Assembly: GCA_020200135.1 (NCBI GenBank)
Contig: JAIVJI010000010.1
Location: 1 to 64,000 of the forward strand
Direction of reading: 5' to 3'
DNA length: 64,000 nt
Origin: Acidobacteriota bacterium
Lineage (GTDB): Bacteria; Acidobacteriota; Blastocatellia; Pyrinomonadales; Pyrinomonadaceae
The notes under the pieces were generated by a model. The model did no database searches. It saw only the letters and a program-made list of their open reading frames with translations, and had not been told where the DNA came from. Position 1 is the first letter of the stretch; the number at the start of each line of letters is the position of its first letter. Below, piece by piece: positions 36,428 to 46,565 of this stretch. A program made the position numbers and the translations under genes.

Positions 36428-39008
36428 AGGCGTCCGCGAGCGACCTCACCTTCAACCCCTTGCGAAAATCTTCGAGCCGCGCGCGGCCGCCCGCGCGGAA
36501 CTCGACCTCGACGGGCCGGCCCGGTATGAGGTCGATGAAGTTGTCGTTGAAGGAGCCTTCGGCGCCGCGGGCGGAGAGGTGTACGGCGCGCGCGAGCTTG
36601 TCGGTCGTGAGCCTCACCTTGAAGCCGCCGCGCGTGGCGGCGACGTCCGCGCTCACGCGCGGGGCGTCGAGGCTCAGCTCCTTGAAGGGGCGGAAGAAGT
36701 GCGTGTTGGCGGAGACGACGCGGCCGCCCGCCTTCAGCTCCGACAGCAGGAAGACCTTCTTCGGGTCGCGCCCGCCGAGAAAGTCCTTGGCGAAGACGGT
36801 CATGTAAGGGTCGCCCCGCAGCGGCGAGACCGTCACGTCCTTGCCCGTGGTCAGCAGCGCGCGGCCGTCGAAGTCGAACAGGGTCACGACCAGTCGCGCC
36901 GGCACGGGCTCCGGCCGGTCGGAGACGACGTGGAAATCGACGGCGCCGCCGTTGGCGCGGGGGCTGACGAGGAGCGGGCTGTAGAAGCGGCGCGCGTAGT
37001 ATTGCAGGGCCTTCCAGCGGCCGAAGTAGTCGATGCTCGACCACGAGGCGACGGGCCAGCAGTCGTTGAGCTGCCAGTAGAGCGAGCCCATGTTGTGCGG
37101 CATCTGGCGGCGCAGGTGCTCCGCCCCGACCTTGATGCCCTCGGCCTGCAGGACCTGGCTCACGTAGAGGAACGACTCGAAGTCCTTCGGCTCGGGGTAC
37201 TCCCTCAGCATGTACTCGCGTATGAGCTGGTTGCCGCGCGGGTGCTTCTGGTGCGCGAGCATGACGGGCGACTGGATGTCGTGGTCGGAAGGCAGGGTGT
37301 AGGCGTTGACCGTCTCGATGAGCGGGAAGGACTGGAAGCCGTACTCGCTCATGAAGCGCGGGTGCTGCGTCTCGTATTCGCTGAAGGGCTTCGAGGCGTG
37401 CCAGACCTCCCAGTAGTGTACGTCGCCCATCCTTTGCGAGTCGGCGTCCTCTTCGAGGTTCGAGCTGGGCGAGCTGGGCCAGTAGGCGCGCGCCGGGTCG
37501 TGCTCGGCCACGACCTCGGGCAGCACGCCGTGGAAGACCTTCAGGTAGTCGTCCCACAGCTTCGCCGGGAGGCGTTGCTTCCAGCCCCAGTGGTGCCAGG
37601 CGGTCTCGACCTCGTTGTTGCCGCACCAGAGCGCGACGCTCGCGTGGTTGCGCAGACGTTTGACGTTGTCGGCGGCTTCGGCGCGGACGCTTTCGAGAAA
37701 CTTTTCGTCGCCGGGGTACATGCTGCACGCGAACATGAAGTCCTGCCAGACCAAAAGCCCGAGCTCGTCACACAGCTCGTAGAAGTCGTCCGCCTCGTAG
37801 TAGCCGCCGCCCCACACCCTCAGCATGTTCATGTTGGCGTCGCGCGCCGACTCAAGCAGGTGCCGGTAGCGTTCGCGCGTGACGCGCGCGGGGAAGGTGT
37901 CTGCCGGAATCCAGTTCGCGCCCTTGGCGAAGACGGGCACGCCGTTGACGACGAACATGAAGCTCTTGCCGGCCTTGTCCGCCTGCTGCCGCAGCTCGAC
38001 GGTGCGCAGCCCCGTGCGCGCCGCGGCCGTGTCGGCCGGGAGGAAGGCGTCCGGCCCTCTTCGGCCCGCGACGTGCAGGCTCACGCGGATGTCGTAGAGC
38101 GGCTGGGCGCCCATGCCGCTGGGCCACCAGAGCCGGGGCTTGTCGATAGTGAAGTGGACGGCGGCCTTGTTCGTGCCCGGCGCGAGCTTCAACGTCTGGC
38201 GCACCCCCGCCGTCCTGTCGGTCACGTTCTCGACCGTGACCCGCGCGTCGGCCGCGACCGTCGAGACGACCTCGACCTCGGCGGTCATCTGCGCGGAGTC
38301 GCGGCCGAGCTGGTTCTGCACGACGCGGACGCCCGCGACGCGCGCCGTGTCCCACGCTTCGAGCCAAGCGGGTCGCCAGACGCCGCTCGTGACGAAGCGC
38401 GGCCCCCAGTCCCAGCCGTAGTGGTACGGCGCCTTGCGCGTGTGCGGCGAAGTCTTCTCGCCCTGGTCGTTGACCGCCGGCAGCTCGTACCCGAGCGACT
38501 TCATCCTGGGCAGGATTTCGTTGACGGCCGAGCGGAACAGGACGCGGAGCGTGTTGCGGCCGGGCTTGAGCGCCGCCTTCACGTCCACGCGCCAGGTGCG
38601 GAACATGTTGTCGGCCGAGAGCACGCGCCGGTCGTTGACGAAGACCTCGGCGTAGGTGTCGAGCCCCTCGAAGACCAGCTCGACGTTGCGCCGCGCGAGC
38701 AGCCACGCGGGAGCGTCGAAGCCCGTCCGGTACTCCCAGTCGGTCCTGCCTACCCACTGTAGCTTCGGCTCGTTGTCGCGGTAGAAGGGGTCTTCGATGA
38801 GGCCGGCCGCGAGCAGGTCGGTGTGGACGGAGCCCGGCACGGCCGCCCTCCGCCACTCGCCCTTGCCCGCCTCGCGGAACGTCCAGCCCGTGTCCAGCGG
38901 GAGCCTGTAACGCGCGCCCGAGGCCGCCGCCTCTCTGGCAGACTGAGCGTAGACCGTCGCCGACGCGAGCAGCAGGAGCGCGAGCAGGCGCGTTGCGATT
39001 CTCAACAC
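36420..39008 (-). CDS. Glycoside hydrolase family 2 beta-mannosidase
   Basis: 862 residues with a signal peptide (about 1-22). N-terminal sugar-binding domain (TGWTFREAGKGEWRRAAVPG, VFEGLDTYAEVFVN) and the beta-mannosidase hallmark YHYGWDWGPRF. In the barrel, acid/base Glu466 lies in WCGNNEVETAWHHWGW and nucleophile Glu555 in FMSEYGFQSFP. The Ig-like end follows. It removes terminal beta-mannose and here is probably exported. It is divergent from the second ROK gene, with a 252-base regulatory spacer. Confidence 0.95.
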   Translation of the reverse strand: MLRIATRLLALLLLASATVYAQSAREAAASGARYRLPLDTGWTFREAGKGEWRRAAVPGSVHTDLLAAGLIEDPFYRDNEPKLQWVGRTDWEYRTGFDAPAWLLARRNVELVFEGLDTYAEVFVNDRRVLSADNMFRTWRVDVKAALKPGRNTLRVLFRSAVNEILPRMKSLGYELPAVNDQGEKTSPHTRKAPYHYGWDWGPRFVTSGVWRPAWLEAWDTARVAGVRVVQNQLGRDSAQMTAEVEVVSTVAADARVTVENVTDRTAGVRQTLKLAPGTNKAAVHFTIDKPRLWWPSGMGAQPLYDIRVSLHVAGRRGPDAFLPADTAAARTGLRTVELRQQADKAGKSFMFVVNGVPVFAKGANWIPADTFPARVTRERYRHLLESARDANMNMLRVWGGGYYEADDFYELCDELGLLVWQDFMFACSMYPGDEKFLESVRAEAADNVKRLRNHASVALWCGNNEVETAWHHWGWKQRLPAKLWDDYLKVFHGVLPEVVAEHDPARAYWPSSPSSNLEEDADSQRMGDVHYWEVWHASKPFSEYETQHPRFMSEYGFQSFPLIETVNAYTLPSDHDIQSPVMLAHQKHPRGNQLIREYMLREYPEPKDFESFLYVSQVLQAEGIKVGAEHLRRQMPHNMGSLYWQLNDCWPVASWSSIDYFGRWKALQYYARRFYSPLLVSPRANGGAVDFHVVSDRPEPVPARLVVTLFDFDGRALLTTGKDVTVSPLRGDPYMTVFAKDFLGGRDPKKVFLLSELKAGGRVVSANTHFFRPFKELSLDAPRVSADVAATRGGFKVRLTTDKLARAVHLSARGAEGSFNDNFIDLIPGRPVEVEFRAGGRARLEDFRKGLKVRSLADAFR

Positions 39009-39087
39009 GGTTCGTGACCTCTTGGCTCGGATGGAAGGGCGGCCCTAACTTTCGCCATTTTGGCGCGGCTGTCAACCTCCGCGCGCC

Positions 39088-39145
39088 CACTTTTGTACTG
39101 GCTCTACACAAAAGTGTTGACTGGCGGGCGCACCTGTACTACTTA
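39088..39145 (+). promoter_or_regulatory. Inverted repeat and promoter upstream of ROK gene 2
   Basis: CACTTTTGT (39088-39096) and ACAAAAGTG (39108-39116) form a perfect 9-bp inverted repeat with an 11-bp spacer. Directly adjacent is TTGACT (39117-39122), 17 bases before TACTTA (39140-39145). This is a plausible operator touching the -35 box in the GH2/ROK2 divergent region, suggesting autoregulation (inference). Confidence 0.55.
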
Positions 39146-39260
39146 ATAAACGTCGCACGGGTTTCTTCGACGCTCCACTTTTTACGCTATCGCACAGCCT
39201 TGACGAGCGCGCCGCCGCACGCCGTGCGGCCGGCCGCCCCCTTCTCGCCGCCGGAACGCA

Positions 39261-40457
39261 ATGCGCCGAATAGACCTCAAGAAAGCCAGCGTCGCGCGCC
39301 CCAACACGATCCGCGACATCAACCGGCAGATCGTGCTCAACTACGTGCGCGAGCGCGGCCCCATCTCGCGCGCCGAGATCGCGCAGGAGACCGCGCTCCA
39401 GCGCTCGACCGTCTCGCTCATCGTCGACGAGCTGAAGGGCGGCGGCCTCATCGAAGAGGTCTCGGGCGAGTCGCGCGGCGGCCGGCCCCCCATCCTGCTC
39501 TCGCTCCGCACGGCCGACCCCGTCGCCATCGGCGTCGACCTCGGCACCATCACGACCATCGTCGCCACCAGCGACCTCGCGGGGCGCGTCCTCGAACAGG
39601 AGGAGTTCCCGACCGACCACGACGCGCGCAGGACGGCGGCGCGCGTCGTCGAGTGCGCGCGCGAGTTCGTGCGGCGCGGCGGCGGCACCATCGAGGGCGT
39701 CGGCGTCAGCCTGCCGGGCCTCGTCGACCAGGAGACGGGCACCGCCACCTTCATCCCGCACTTCAAGTGGCGCGACTGGGACGTCGCCGGGGAGTTGGGG
39801 GGGGCGCTGGGCCTCGCCGTCCACGTCGACAACGACGCCAACGCGGCCGCGCTCGCCGAGCTGTGGTTCGGCCGCCCCGAGATTCGAGAGGTGCGCGACT
39901 TCATCATCGTCCTGGTCGAGGAGGGCGTCGGCACCGGCATCGTCTTCGACGGGCAGGTCTACCGCGGCCGGAGCGGAGCGGCCGGCGAGTTCGGCCACAT
40001 GACCATCGGGCAGGGCGCGCCCGTCACCTGCGCCGCCGGGAGCCGCGGCTGCTGGGAGGCTTTCTCGTCGCAGCGCGCCGCGCTCGCGCGCTACGAGCAG
40101 TCGAGGCGCGGCGGGGGCGGCGCGGCCGAGAGGGTAGACTTCAAACAACTCGTCGACCTCGCGCTCGAAGGCGAGGAGGAGGCGCGCGCGGCACTGCGCG
40201 AGACGGCGCACTACCTCGGCGTCGGCATCGCCAACCTGACGCAGGGGCTCGCGCCCGAGGCGGTCATCGTCGGCGGGCCCATCGTGCGCGCCTGGCCGCT
40301 CATCGTCGGCGACATCAAGGCGGCCGTGGGCGAGGGCATCTGCCGCGGCCTGCCCCCCGCGCAGATCATCGCCTCGACCCTGGGCGAGCAGCCGACGCTG
40401 ATGGGCGCGCTCAGCCTTGTGCTGACGACCAAGTTCACGCGCGTCTCACTCGCCTGA
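39261..40457 (+). CDS. ROK-family transcriptional regulator 2, degenerate zinc motif
   Basis: 398 residues, close paralogue of the protein at 35228 (same start MRRIDLKK, NRQIVLNYVRERGPISRAEI, DNDANAAALAELWFGR). The winged HTH and ROK kinase-like fold are complete. The ROK zinc motif reads C-A-A-G-S-R-G-C-W-E, so the second Cys of C-x-C-G is Ala and zinc binding is probably weaker or absent. No SD before the ATG. It lies between the GH2 gene (divergent) and the TonB receptor (same strand), and is the best candidate regulator for both. Confidence 0.92.
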   Translation: MRRIDLKKASVARPNTIRDINRQIVLNYVRERGPISRAEIAQETALQRSTVSLIVDELKGGGLIEEVSGESRGGRPPILLSLRTADPVAIGVDLGTITTIVATSDLAGRVLEQEEFPTDHDARRTAARVVECAREFVRRGGGTIEGVGVSLPGLVDQETGTATFIPHFKWRDWDVAGELGGALGLAVHVDNDANAAALAELWFGRPEIREVRDFIIVLVEEGVGTGIVFDGQVYRGRSGAAGEFGHMTIGQGAPVTCAAGSRGCWEAFSSQRAALARYEQSRRGGGGAAERVDFKQLVDLALEGEEEARAALRETAHYLGVGIANLTQGLAPEAVIVGGPIVRAWPLIVGDIKAAVGEGICRGLPPAQIIASTLGEQPTLMGALSLVLTTKFTRVSLA

Positions 40458-40480
40458 CGCCCGCCTGAACAATTCCGGCC

Positions 40481-40610
40481 ACTTTGTTTGGATAGGCAAC
40501 TTTGTTCAGCCCCTAAATATTTACAGGGGATTGCTTTACGGCCAAAAAAAAATCTTGACAACCGTGGGGTTTAGTAATAAAACCGCTTTTGATAGGTCTT
40601 GCAACAAAGT
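40481..40610 (+). promoter_or_regulatory. TonB-receptor promoter with ACTTTGTT repeats
   Basis: Two direct ACTTTGTT boxes (40481-40488 and 40499-40506) precede a strong TTGACA (40555-40560) with an AT-rich -10 region TAATAAAA (40575-40582). One inverted AACAAAGT (40603-40610) follows. The boxes resemble the half-sites upstream of ROK gene 2 (ACTTTTGT/ACAAAAGT). Control by one or both ROK proteins is an inference. Confidence 0.5.
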
Positions 40611-40947
40611 CCAGTCACGCAACTTAGTCTTTAAGAAAATTCAGTCGCTCTTGTCAGGTTGGCGCTTTACGAGTCCGGCCGCGTCCGGTGCCGGGCTCGG
40701 GGAGGCCCAAAGGCGTTCCGCAGACGGACCCGTCTCCCCGTCGGGTCCGTGACGCACCACCCGGCCCCAAGACACCGCCCGTTTGAGAGGGCGGGACGCC
40801 GCCGGGTCTTAACTCTTTGAAAGTCCACAGGAGAACGGCTCCCCGGAAAGTTGGCTCGGGCAACAAAAGCCCGGGCCGCCCCGCCGCCAGACTCGGCGGC
40901 GCGGGGGCCCACAGGATTTGAAAGCGCGGAAGCGAGGAGACGCGTCT
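40590..40947 (+). ncRNA. Long structured 5' leader of the TonB receptor gene
   Basis: About 360 bases separate the promoter from the ATG at 40948 without a convincing gene. Successive hairpins are visible: ACGGACCCG/CGGGTCCGT (40724-40750), CCGCCC/GGGCGG (40775-40794), GGCTCGGGC/GCCCGGGCC (40853-40877), and a long GC-rich stem around GCCGCC/GGCGGC (40883-40900) extended on both sides. This suggests a structured leader; no known riboswitch is recognised. Confidence 0.4.
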
Positions 40948-43900
40948 ATGACGAAGAAGCTTGTAGTACAAGCGCTACTGCTCACGCTGTTGCTCGGCCT
41001 CGGGGCGGTCGCCCACGCCCAGGTGAGCACCACCGGCAGCATCGGCGGAACCGTGCGCGACCCGCAGGGCGCCGCCGTCCCGAACGCGGAGGTCACGGTC
41101 CTCGAAGAGACGACCGGCCTCACGCGCACCGTGACGGCCAACGACGAGGGCGTCTACATCATCGCGGGTATACCCGCCGGCCGCTACACGGTCAGCACAG
41201 CCCCGGCCGGCTTCAAGAAGACGGTCAACCCGGGCATCCAGCTGCACGTCGCCGAGAGGCTCGTCCTCGACATCACCCTCGAGGTCGGCGCCGTCGGCGA
41301 GACCGTCACGGTGACGGGCGAGGCGCAGCTCGTCGAGACGCGCAACTCCGACGTGGACGGCGTCAACAACATGGACGTCGGCTCGAACGCCACGCTCCTC
41401 GTCTTCCCGTCCATCGACTCGATCCAGGAGTTCCGCGTCGAGCGCAACAGCTTCAGCGCCGAGTACGGGCAGGCGCAGGGCGCGGTCATCAACCTCATCA
41501 CGAAGGGCGGCGGCAACGAGTTCCACGGCACGCTCTTCGAGTTCTTCCGCAACGACAAGCTCAACGCCAACGACTTCTTCCTCAACCGCGCGGGCCAGCC
41601 GCGCCCCGTCCTGCGCTACAACAACTTCGGCTTCAACCTGAGCGGGCCCATCGTCCTGCCGCGCTTCGGCGAGGGGCCGGGGAAGGCCACCTGGAAGGGC
41701 ACCAACCGCGCCTTCTTCTTCTGGAACGAGGAGTGGCGCCGCGAGCGCCGCGGGCTCGTACCGCCGCTCCAGTTCAGGGTGCCGACCGCGGCCGAGCGCG
41801 TCGGCGACTTCAGCGGTTCCTTGACGGGGCCGCTGCCGCACCGCCCGGGCGCGGGCGACTGCACGACGCCGGGGCCCGCGCCGTCCGACCCGGACTGCTT
41901 CCCCGGCAACCGCATCCCCGACGCGCAGCTCAGCCCGGCGGCGCTCTCCATCCTCAAGTTCTTCCCGCTGCCGAACACCGCGTTCGCCAACGGCATCAAC
42001 TACGTCGCGTCGCCCGTCAAGCCGATCAACACGCGGCAGGACACCTTGCGCGGTGACTTCCTCCTCACCGACAAGATGAACCTGATGGTGCGCTACATCA
42101 ACGAGAGGTGGACGCACGGCAACGCGGCGGGCAGCTTCTGGGGCGACACCGGCTTCCCGACCATCAGCTCCGACTGGGCGCAGCCCTCGCACAGCTTCGC
42201 CATCAAGCTCGCCACGACCGTCTCCTCGACGGCCGTCAACGACTTCCAGTTCTCGCGCGCGGGCAACAACATCATCATCACGACGAACCCGAACGGCGAG
42301 CCGCTCAACCAGGAGATCGCCTCGCGGTTCCCGACCGTCTTCCCGAAGCCGGGCGGGGTGGGGCTGCCGACCAACTGGGGCGCGGGCGGCTACCCGGCGC
42401 TCTGGCACCAGGCGCCGTGGGCCAACGAGGAAGACCTCTTCATCTGGAAGGACGACTTCTCGAAGGTGGCCGGCTCGCACGAGCTGAAGTTCGGCGCGCT
42501 CGTCAGCCACAACATCAAGGACGAGCAGGCCGTCGGCGCTAACGAGTTCGCGCAGTACTGCGGCACCGACACGCGGACGGGGAACGCCATCGCCGAGCTG
42601 CTGGTGCGCGACCTCCCGCTCGGCTGCTACACCGAGCGCAACACGACCGGCTTCGCGCCCGGCCGCTGGCACGACTTCGAGGTCTACGGCAACGACTCGT
42701 GGAAGTTCGGCTCGCGGCTGACGTTCAACCTCGGCCTGCGCTGGTCGCGCTACTCGCCGGCCTACGCCGACAACGACCGCATCAGCAACTGGGTGCCCGA
42801 GCTCTACAACGGCGTCAACCCGCTGAGCGCGCTCGTGCGCGCCGACCAGAACAACAGCCTGGGGCTGGGGCGCTCGCTCGTCAAGCCGTACAACATGGGC
42901 TTCCAGCCGCGCGTCGGCCTCGCCTGGGACGTCTTCGGCGACGGCAAGACCGCGCTCCGCATGGGCTTCGGCCGCTTCATGGGCCGCGCCAACGTCATCG
43001 AGGACATCCTGCGCATGCACGGCAACCCGCCGTGGACGACCGTCGTCAGCTCTAACTGGGGCGGCGGCAGCAGCAACCTCGCCGACGACCCGACCTTCCG
43101 CAGCCTCGACACCATCAACCCCGGCCTGCGCAACGCGGTCGCGGGCGTCAGCACCAGCACGGGCTTCAACGCCGTGGACATCAACTTCCGCCCGCCCGAC
43201 AGCTACCAGTGGAACCTGACGGTCGCGCGCGAGGTGATGAGTGACACGGTGCTCGAAGTCTCCTACATCGGCAACCAGGGTCACCACATCTGGCGGCGCG
43301 GCGTCAGCTTCAACGACATCACGCCGCAGAACCGCGCGCGCGTCGCCGAGGCCTTCCGCGTCAACGCGTCGAACCTGAACACCATCGTCTCGCAGAGCCG
43401 CCGGTTCCCGAACGTCGGCCCCATCTCGAAGAGCGAGTCCACCGGCAACTCGAACTACAACGGCCTGCAGGTCTGGCTCAACCGGCGCTTCGTCGACAAC
43501 CTGTCCTACTCGGTCGCCTACACCTGGTCGCACACGCTCTCGGACGTGCCGCTGACCTCGTTCACGACCGCGACGACCGACCCGTTCAACTACCACATCG
43601 ACTACGGCGACGCCGACCTCGACCGCCGCCACACGTTCGTCTTCAACGCGGTCTACCAGATGCCTTCGCTCAAGGACTGGGGCGCGGCGGCCAACGCCTT
43701 CCTCGGCGGGTGGCAGCTCAACACCATCATCTCGCACTACGGCGGCACCCCGCTCGACGTCTTCTCGGGCGTCAGCCCGAACTACCTCGGGCTGGCGGCG
43801 ACGCCCTCGAGCGGCGGCTTCCGCCCGAACCTCGTGTCGGGGCAGCCGATCTACCTCGACTCGAACGACCCGACGCGGTACCTGAACCCGGCGGCCTTCT

Positions 43901-44208
43901 CGCTGCCCGCTCCCGGCACGTTCGGCAACCTGAGCCGCGGCCTCGTCCGCCAGCCGAGTTTGACGAACGTGGACTTCTCGCTCAACAAGAACTTCGCGCT
44001 GTCGGAGCGCACGCGCCTCCAGTTCCGCGCCGAGTTCTTCAACCTGCTCAACAGCCCGCAGTTCAACGGGTTCGCCAACACGGCGTTCGACATCGTCCGC
44101 CCCGCCTCGGGGATCGGGCAGGTCGCCACGCCGCGCGCGGGCTTCGGCGTGCTCAACAGCGACCGCGGGCCGCGCAACATCCAGTTCGGCCTCAAGCTGC
44201 ACTTCTGA
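40948..44208 (+). CDS. Oar-like TonB-dependent receptor with carboxypeptidase-regulatory domain
   Basis: 1086 residues. Signal peptide (KKLVVQALLLTLLLGLGAVAHAQ), a CarboxypepD_reg-like beta domain (about 27-115; GSIGGTVRDPQGAAVPNAEV), a plug (GAVINLITKGGGNEFHGTLFEFFRN) and a long outer-membrane barrel ending in aromatic FGLKLHF. This domain set is typical of the expanded Oar/SusC-like receptors of Acidobacteria and probably imports glycan fragments. The ATG at 40948 has SD gaggag; an ATG 30 bases upstream lacks one. It is followed by a strong terminator, then by the TPR/CRTAC1 genes. Confidence 0.94.
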   Translation: MTKKLVVQALLLTLLLGLGAVAHAQVSTTGSIGGTVRDPQGAAVPNAEVTVLEETTGLTRTVTANDEGVYIIAGIPAGRYTVSTAPAGFKKTVNPGIQLHVAERLVLDITLEVGAVGETVTVTGEAQLVETRNSDVDGVNNMDVGSNATLLVFPSIDSIQEFRVERNSFSAEYGQAQGAVINLITKGGGNEFHGTLFEFFRNDKLNANDFFLNRAGQPRPVLRYNNFGFNLSGPIVLPRFGEGPGKATWKGTNRAFFFWNEEWRRERRGLVPPLQFRVPTAAERVGDFSGSLTGPLPHRPGAGDCTTPGPAPSDPDCFPGNRIPDAQLSPAALSILKFFPLPNTAFANGINYVASPVKPINTRQDTLRGDFLLTDKMNLMVRYINERWTHGNAAGSFWGDTGFPTISSDWAQPSHSFAIKLATTVSSTAVNDFQFSRAGNNIIITTNPNGEPLNQEIASRFPTVFPKPGGVGLPTNWGAGGYPALWHQAPWANEEDLFIWKDDFSKVAGSHELKFGALVSHNIKDEQAVGANEFAQYCGTDTRTGNAIAELLVRDLPLGCYTERNTTGFAPGRWHDFEVYGNDSWKFGSRLTFNLGLRWSRYSPAYADNDRISNWVPELYNGVNPLSALVRADQNNSLGLGRSLVKPYNMGFQPRVGLAWDVFGDGKTALRMGFGRFMGRANVIEDILRMHGNPPWTTVVSSNWGGGSSNLADDPTFRSLDTINPGLRNAVAGVSTSTGFNAVDINFRPPDSYQWNLTVAREVMSDTVLEVSYIGNQGHHIWRRGVSFNDITPQNRARVAEAFRVNASNLNTIVSQSRRFPNVGPISKSESTGNSNYNGLQVWLNRRFVDNLSYSVAYTWSHTLSDVPLTSFTTATTDPFNYHIDYGDADLDRRHTFVFNAVYQMPSLKDWGAAANAFLGGWQLNTIISHYGGTPLDVFSGVSPNYLGLAATPSSGGFRPNLVSGQPIYLDSNDPTRYLNPAAFSLPAPGTFGNLSRGLVRQPSLTNVDFSLNKNFALSERTRLQFRAEFFNLLNSPQFNGFANTAFDIVRPASGIGQVATPRAGFGVLNSDRGPRNIQFGLKLHF

Positions 44209-44235
44209 TATAGTACGGCCAGAGGCCGACAAGAC

Positions 44236-44274
44236 GGACGGGGGGCCCCAGACGTTACTTGAGGCCCCCCGTCC
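44236..44274 (+). terminator. Strong intrinsic terminator after the TonB receptor
   Basis: GGACGGGGGGCC pairs with GGCCCCCCGTCC (12 bp), followed by ctttctctttt. It separates or attenuates transcription between the receptor and the TPR/CRTAC1 genes. Confidence 0.85.
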
Positions 44275-44310
44275 CTTTCTCTTTTAACCACACGGCCGGA
44301 AGCTTTCGCG

Positions 44311-46542
44311 ATGCGTTTACGTTCGACCCTCGTCCCCCTCCTGCTGCTGCTGCTCCCCGCCGCGCCACAGTCTTCACAGACGCCGTCACAGCCGAAGACC
44401 ATCCGCCAGCGCTACGAGACGGCCGAACTGCTCCGCCGCGCGGGCGACCTCGCGGGCGCCGAAGTAGAGTTCGCCGCCATCCTCGCCGAGGGCTACGGCA
44501 AGCTCGGCCGTGTTTACGCGCGCGGCAAACGCTACGCGGAGGCGGCCGCCGCCTTCGAGTCGGCCGCCGGGCACGCCCCAGCGTCCGTCCACCTCCTCGT
44601 AGACCTCTCCATCGCCTACTTCGACTCGGGGCAGTACGCGAAGGCGCGCGACGCGGCCGCGCTCGCCGCCGCGCTCGACCCGCGCTCGGCGGGCGCGCGG
44701 CACATGCTCGGCAAGTCGCGCTTCATGCTCGGCGAGTTCGACCCGGCGGCGGCCGAGCTGGAGGAGGCGCTCAGGCTCGCGCCGAAGGACTACGACGTGG
44801 CCTACACGCTGGGCCTGGCGCACCTCAAGCGCAAGCGCTTCGCGCCGGCCAAGGAGATTTACGACCGGATGCTCGCGCAGCTCGGCGACCGCCCGCAGCT
44901 CCGCATCATCTTCGGGCGCGCCTACCGCGAGACCGGCTTCCTGCCCGAGGCGGTCGAGGAGTTCAAGCGCGCCGTCGCGCTCGACCCGCGGACGCCGCGC
45001 GCGCACTACTACCTCGGGCTCACCTACCTGCTCAAGGACGGCGCCGAGCGGCTCGACGACGCCGCCGCCGAGTTCAAGGTCGAGCTGGCGTCGAACCCCG
45101 AGGAGTACTTCGCCAACTACTACCTCGGCGTCATCTACGTCATCCAGCGCAAGTGGGACGAGGCGGTCGCGCGGCTGCGCAAGGCCGCCGCGCGCCAGCC
45201 CGAGAACCCCGACCCCTACTTCCACCTCGGCCAGGCGCTCCAGGGTCTCGAGCGGCACGCCGAGGCGGTCGAGGTCCTGAAGAAGTCGGTCGCGCTCACC
45301 GGAGACCTCAGCCACAACGAGTACCAGGTGACGACGGCGCACTACCGCCTCGGCCAGTCGCTGCTCAAGCTCGGCCGCCGGGAGGAGGGCGAGCGCGAGC
45401 TTCAGCTCTCGGCCGAGCTGAAGTCCAAGTCGCTCGCGCGCGACAAGGAGCGCGCCGAGGCTTACCTCTCGCCCGAGAGTTTGAAAGAGTCGCCGTCGAA
45501 GTTCCCCGAGTTCGCCGCCGGCGTCGTCGCCGACCCGGCCGCGCCCGACGAGCGCGAGCGCGGCGAGCTTGCCGGCGGCGAGAGCTACTACGCGCAGGTC
45601 GTCGCCGTCGCGCACAACGAGACGGGGCTGCTGCGCGCCGAGCGCGGGGACTACCGCGCCGCGGCCGCGCACTTCGCGCTCGCCTCGAAGTGGGACCCGA
45701 AGCTCGAAGGCGTCGACTACAACTGGGGCCTGGCCGCCTACCGCGCCGAAAGCTACCGTGAAGCGGTCGCCCCCCTGGAGCGCGAGCTGGCCGCGCGCCC
45801 CGCCAACCTCCAGGCGCGACAGCTCCTCGGCATGAGCTACTTCGTCACGGAGAACTACGCGCGCGCCTCCGACTTGCTCAAGCAGGTCGCCGCCGAGCGC
45901 CCCGACAACGTCGGCGTCAACTACACGCTCGCGCTCTCGCTCGTCAAACTGGGTCGCAAGGACGAGGCGCAGAAGGCGATGGAGCGGATGCTCGCACGGG
46001 GCGGCAACAGCCCGCAGCTCCACATCGTTCTTGGTCAGGCGCACTACGAGCAGGGCGACACGGCCAGGGCGCTCGACGAGCTGCGGGCGGCGCTCGCGCT
46101 CGACCCGCGCACGCCGATGGCGCACTACTACTCGGGGCTCATCCACCTCAAGGGCGGCCGCTTCGACGAGGCCGCGCGCGAGTTCGAGGCCGAGCTGGCG
46201 CTGAACCCCTCGGACTTGCAGGCGAAGTACCACCTGGCCTTCGTGCTGCTGGCGCGGCAGGAGTCGGGGCGGGGCGTCCGGCTCATGCGCGAGGTCGCGG
46301 GCGCGCACCCCGACTTCGCGGACGCGCGCTACGAGCTGGGCAAGGCGCTGCTCCAGCAGAACAACGTCCGGGAGGCCGTCGAAAACCTTGAGGCCGCCGC
46401 CCGGCTCGCGCCCGAGAAGTCCCACGTCCGCTACCAGCTCGGCCGCGCGCTCCTCGCCGCCGGGCGCAAGGCCGACGGCGACGCGCAGCTCGAACTTTAC
46501 CGACAGCTCAAAGAGAAGGAGCGGGCGCAGACGACCCCCTAG
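44311..46542 (+). CDS. Secreted tetratricopeptide-repeat protein
   Basis: 743 residues. A hydrophobic signal ([15 protein letters not shown]) precedes two TPR arrays covering almost the whole protein, with canonical patterns such as [33 protein letters not shown] and [20 protein letters not shown] linker near 380-420 separates them. It is probably periplasmic and acts as a protein- or glycan-binding scaffold. It begins 37 bp after the TonB terminator and is followed at 23 bp by a CRTAC1 gene; the same TPR-CRTAC1 pairing repeats downstream. Confidence 0.88.
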   Translation: MRLRSTLVPLLLLLLPAAPQSSQTPSQPKTIRQRYETAELLRRAGDLAGAEVEFAAILAEGYGKLGRVYARGKRYAEAAAAFESAAGHAPASVHLLVDLSIAYFDSGQYAKARDAAALAAALDPRSAGARHMLGKSRFMLGEFDPAAAELEEALRLAPKDYDVAYTLGLAHLKRKRFAPAKEIYDRMLAQLGDRPQLRIIFGRAYRETGFLPEAVEEFKRAVALDPRTPRAHYYLGLTYLLKDGAERLDDAAAEFKVELASNPEEYFANYYLGVIYVIQRKWDEAVARLRKAAARQPENPDPYFHLGQALQGLERHAEAVEVLKKSVALTGDLSHNEYQVTTAHYRLGQSLLKLGRREEGERELQLSAELKSKSLARDKERAEAYLSPESLKESPSKFPEFAAGVVADPAAPDERERGELAGGESYYAQVVAVAHNETGLLRAERGDYRAAAAHFALASKWDPKLEGVDYNWGLAAYRAESYREAVAPLERELAARPANLQARQLLGMSYFVTENYARASDLLKQVAAERPDNVGVNYTLALSLVKLGRKDEAQKAMERMLARGGNSPQLHIVLGQAHYEQGDTARALDELRAALALDPRTPMAHYYSGLIHLKGGRFDEAAREFEAELALNPSDLQAKYHLAFVLLARQESGRGVRLMREVAGAHPDFADARYELGKALLQQNNVREAVENLEAAARLAPEKSHVRYQLGRALLAAGRKADGDAQLELYRQLKEKERAQTTP

Positions 46543-46565
46543 GACGCCCGAGAGGTTCAAGTAAC

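Noticed and set aside
40681-40940. Short protein-coding gene in the TonB leader
   Set aside because: Frames here are short, lack an SD and have no signal or domain; hairpins explain the sequence better.
40975-44232. 1085-codon minus-strand frame opposite the TonB receptor
   Set aside because: Composition and lack of motifs mark it as a shadow; the plus strand has a signal peptide, plug and barrel end.
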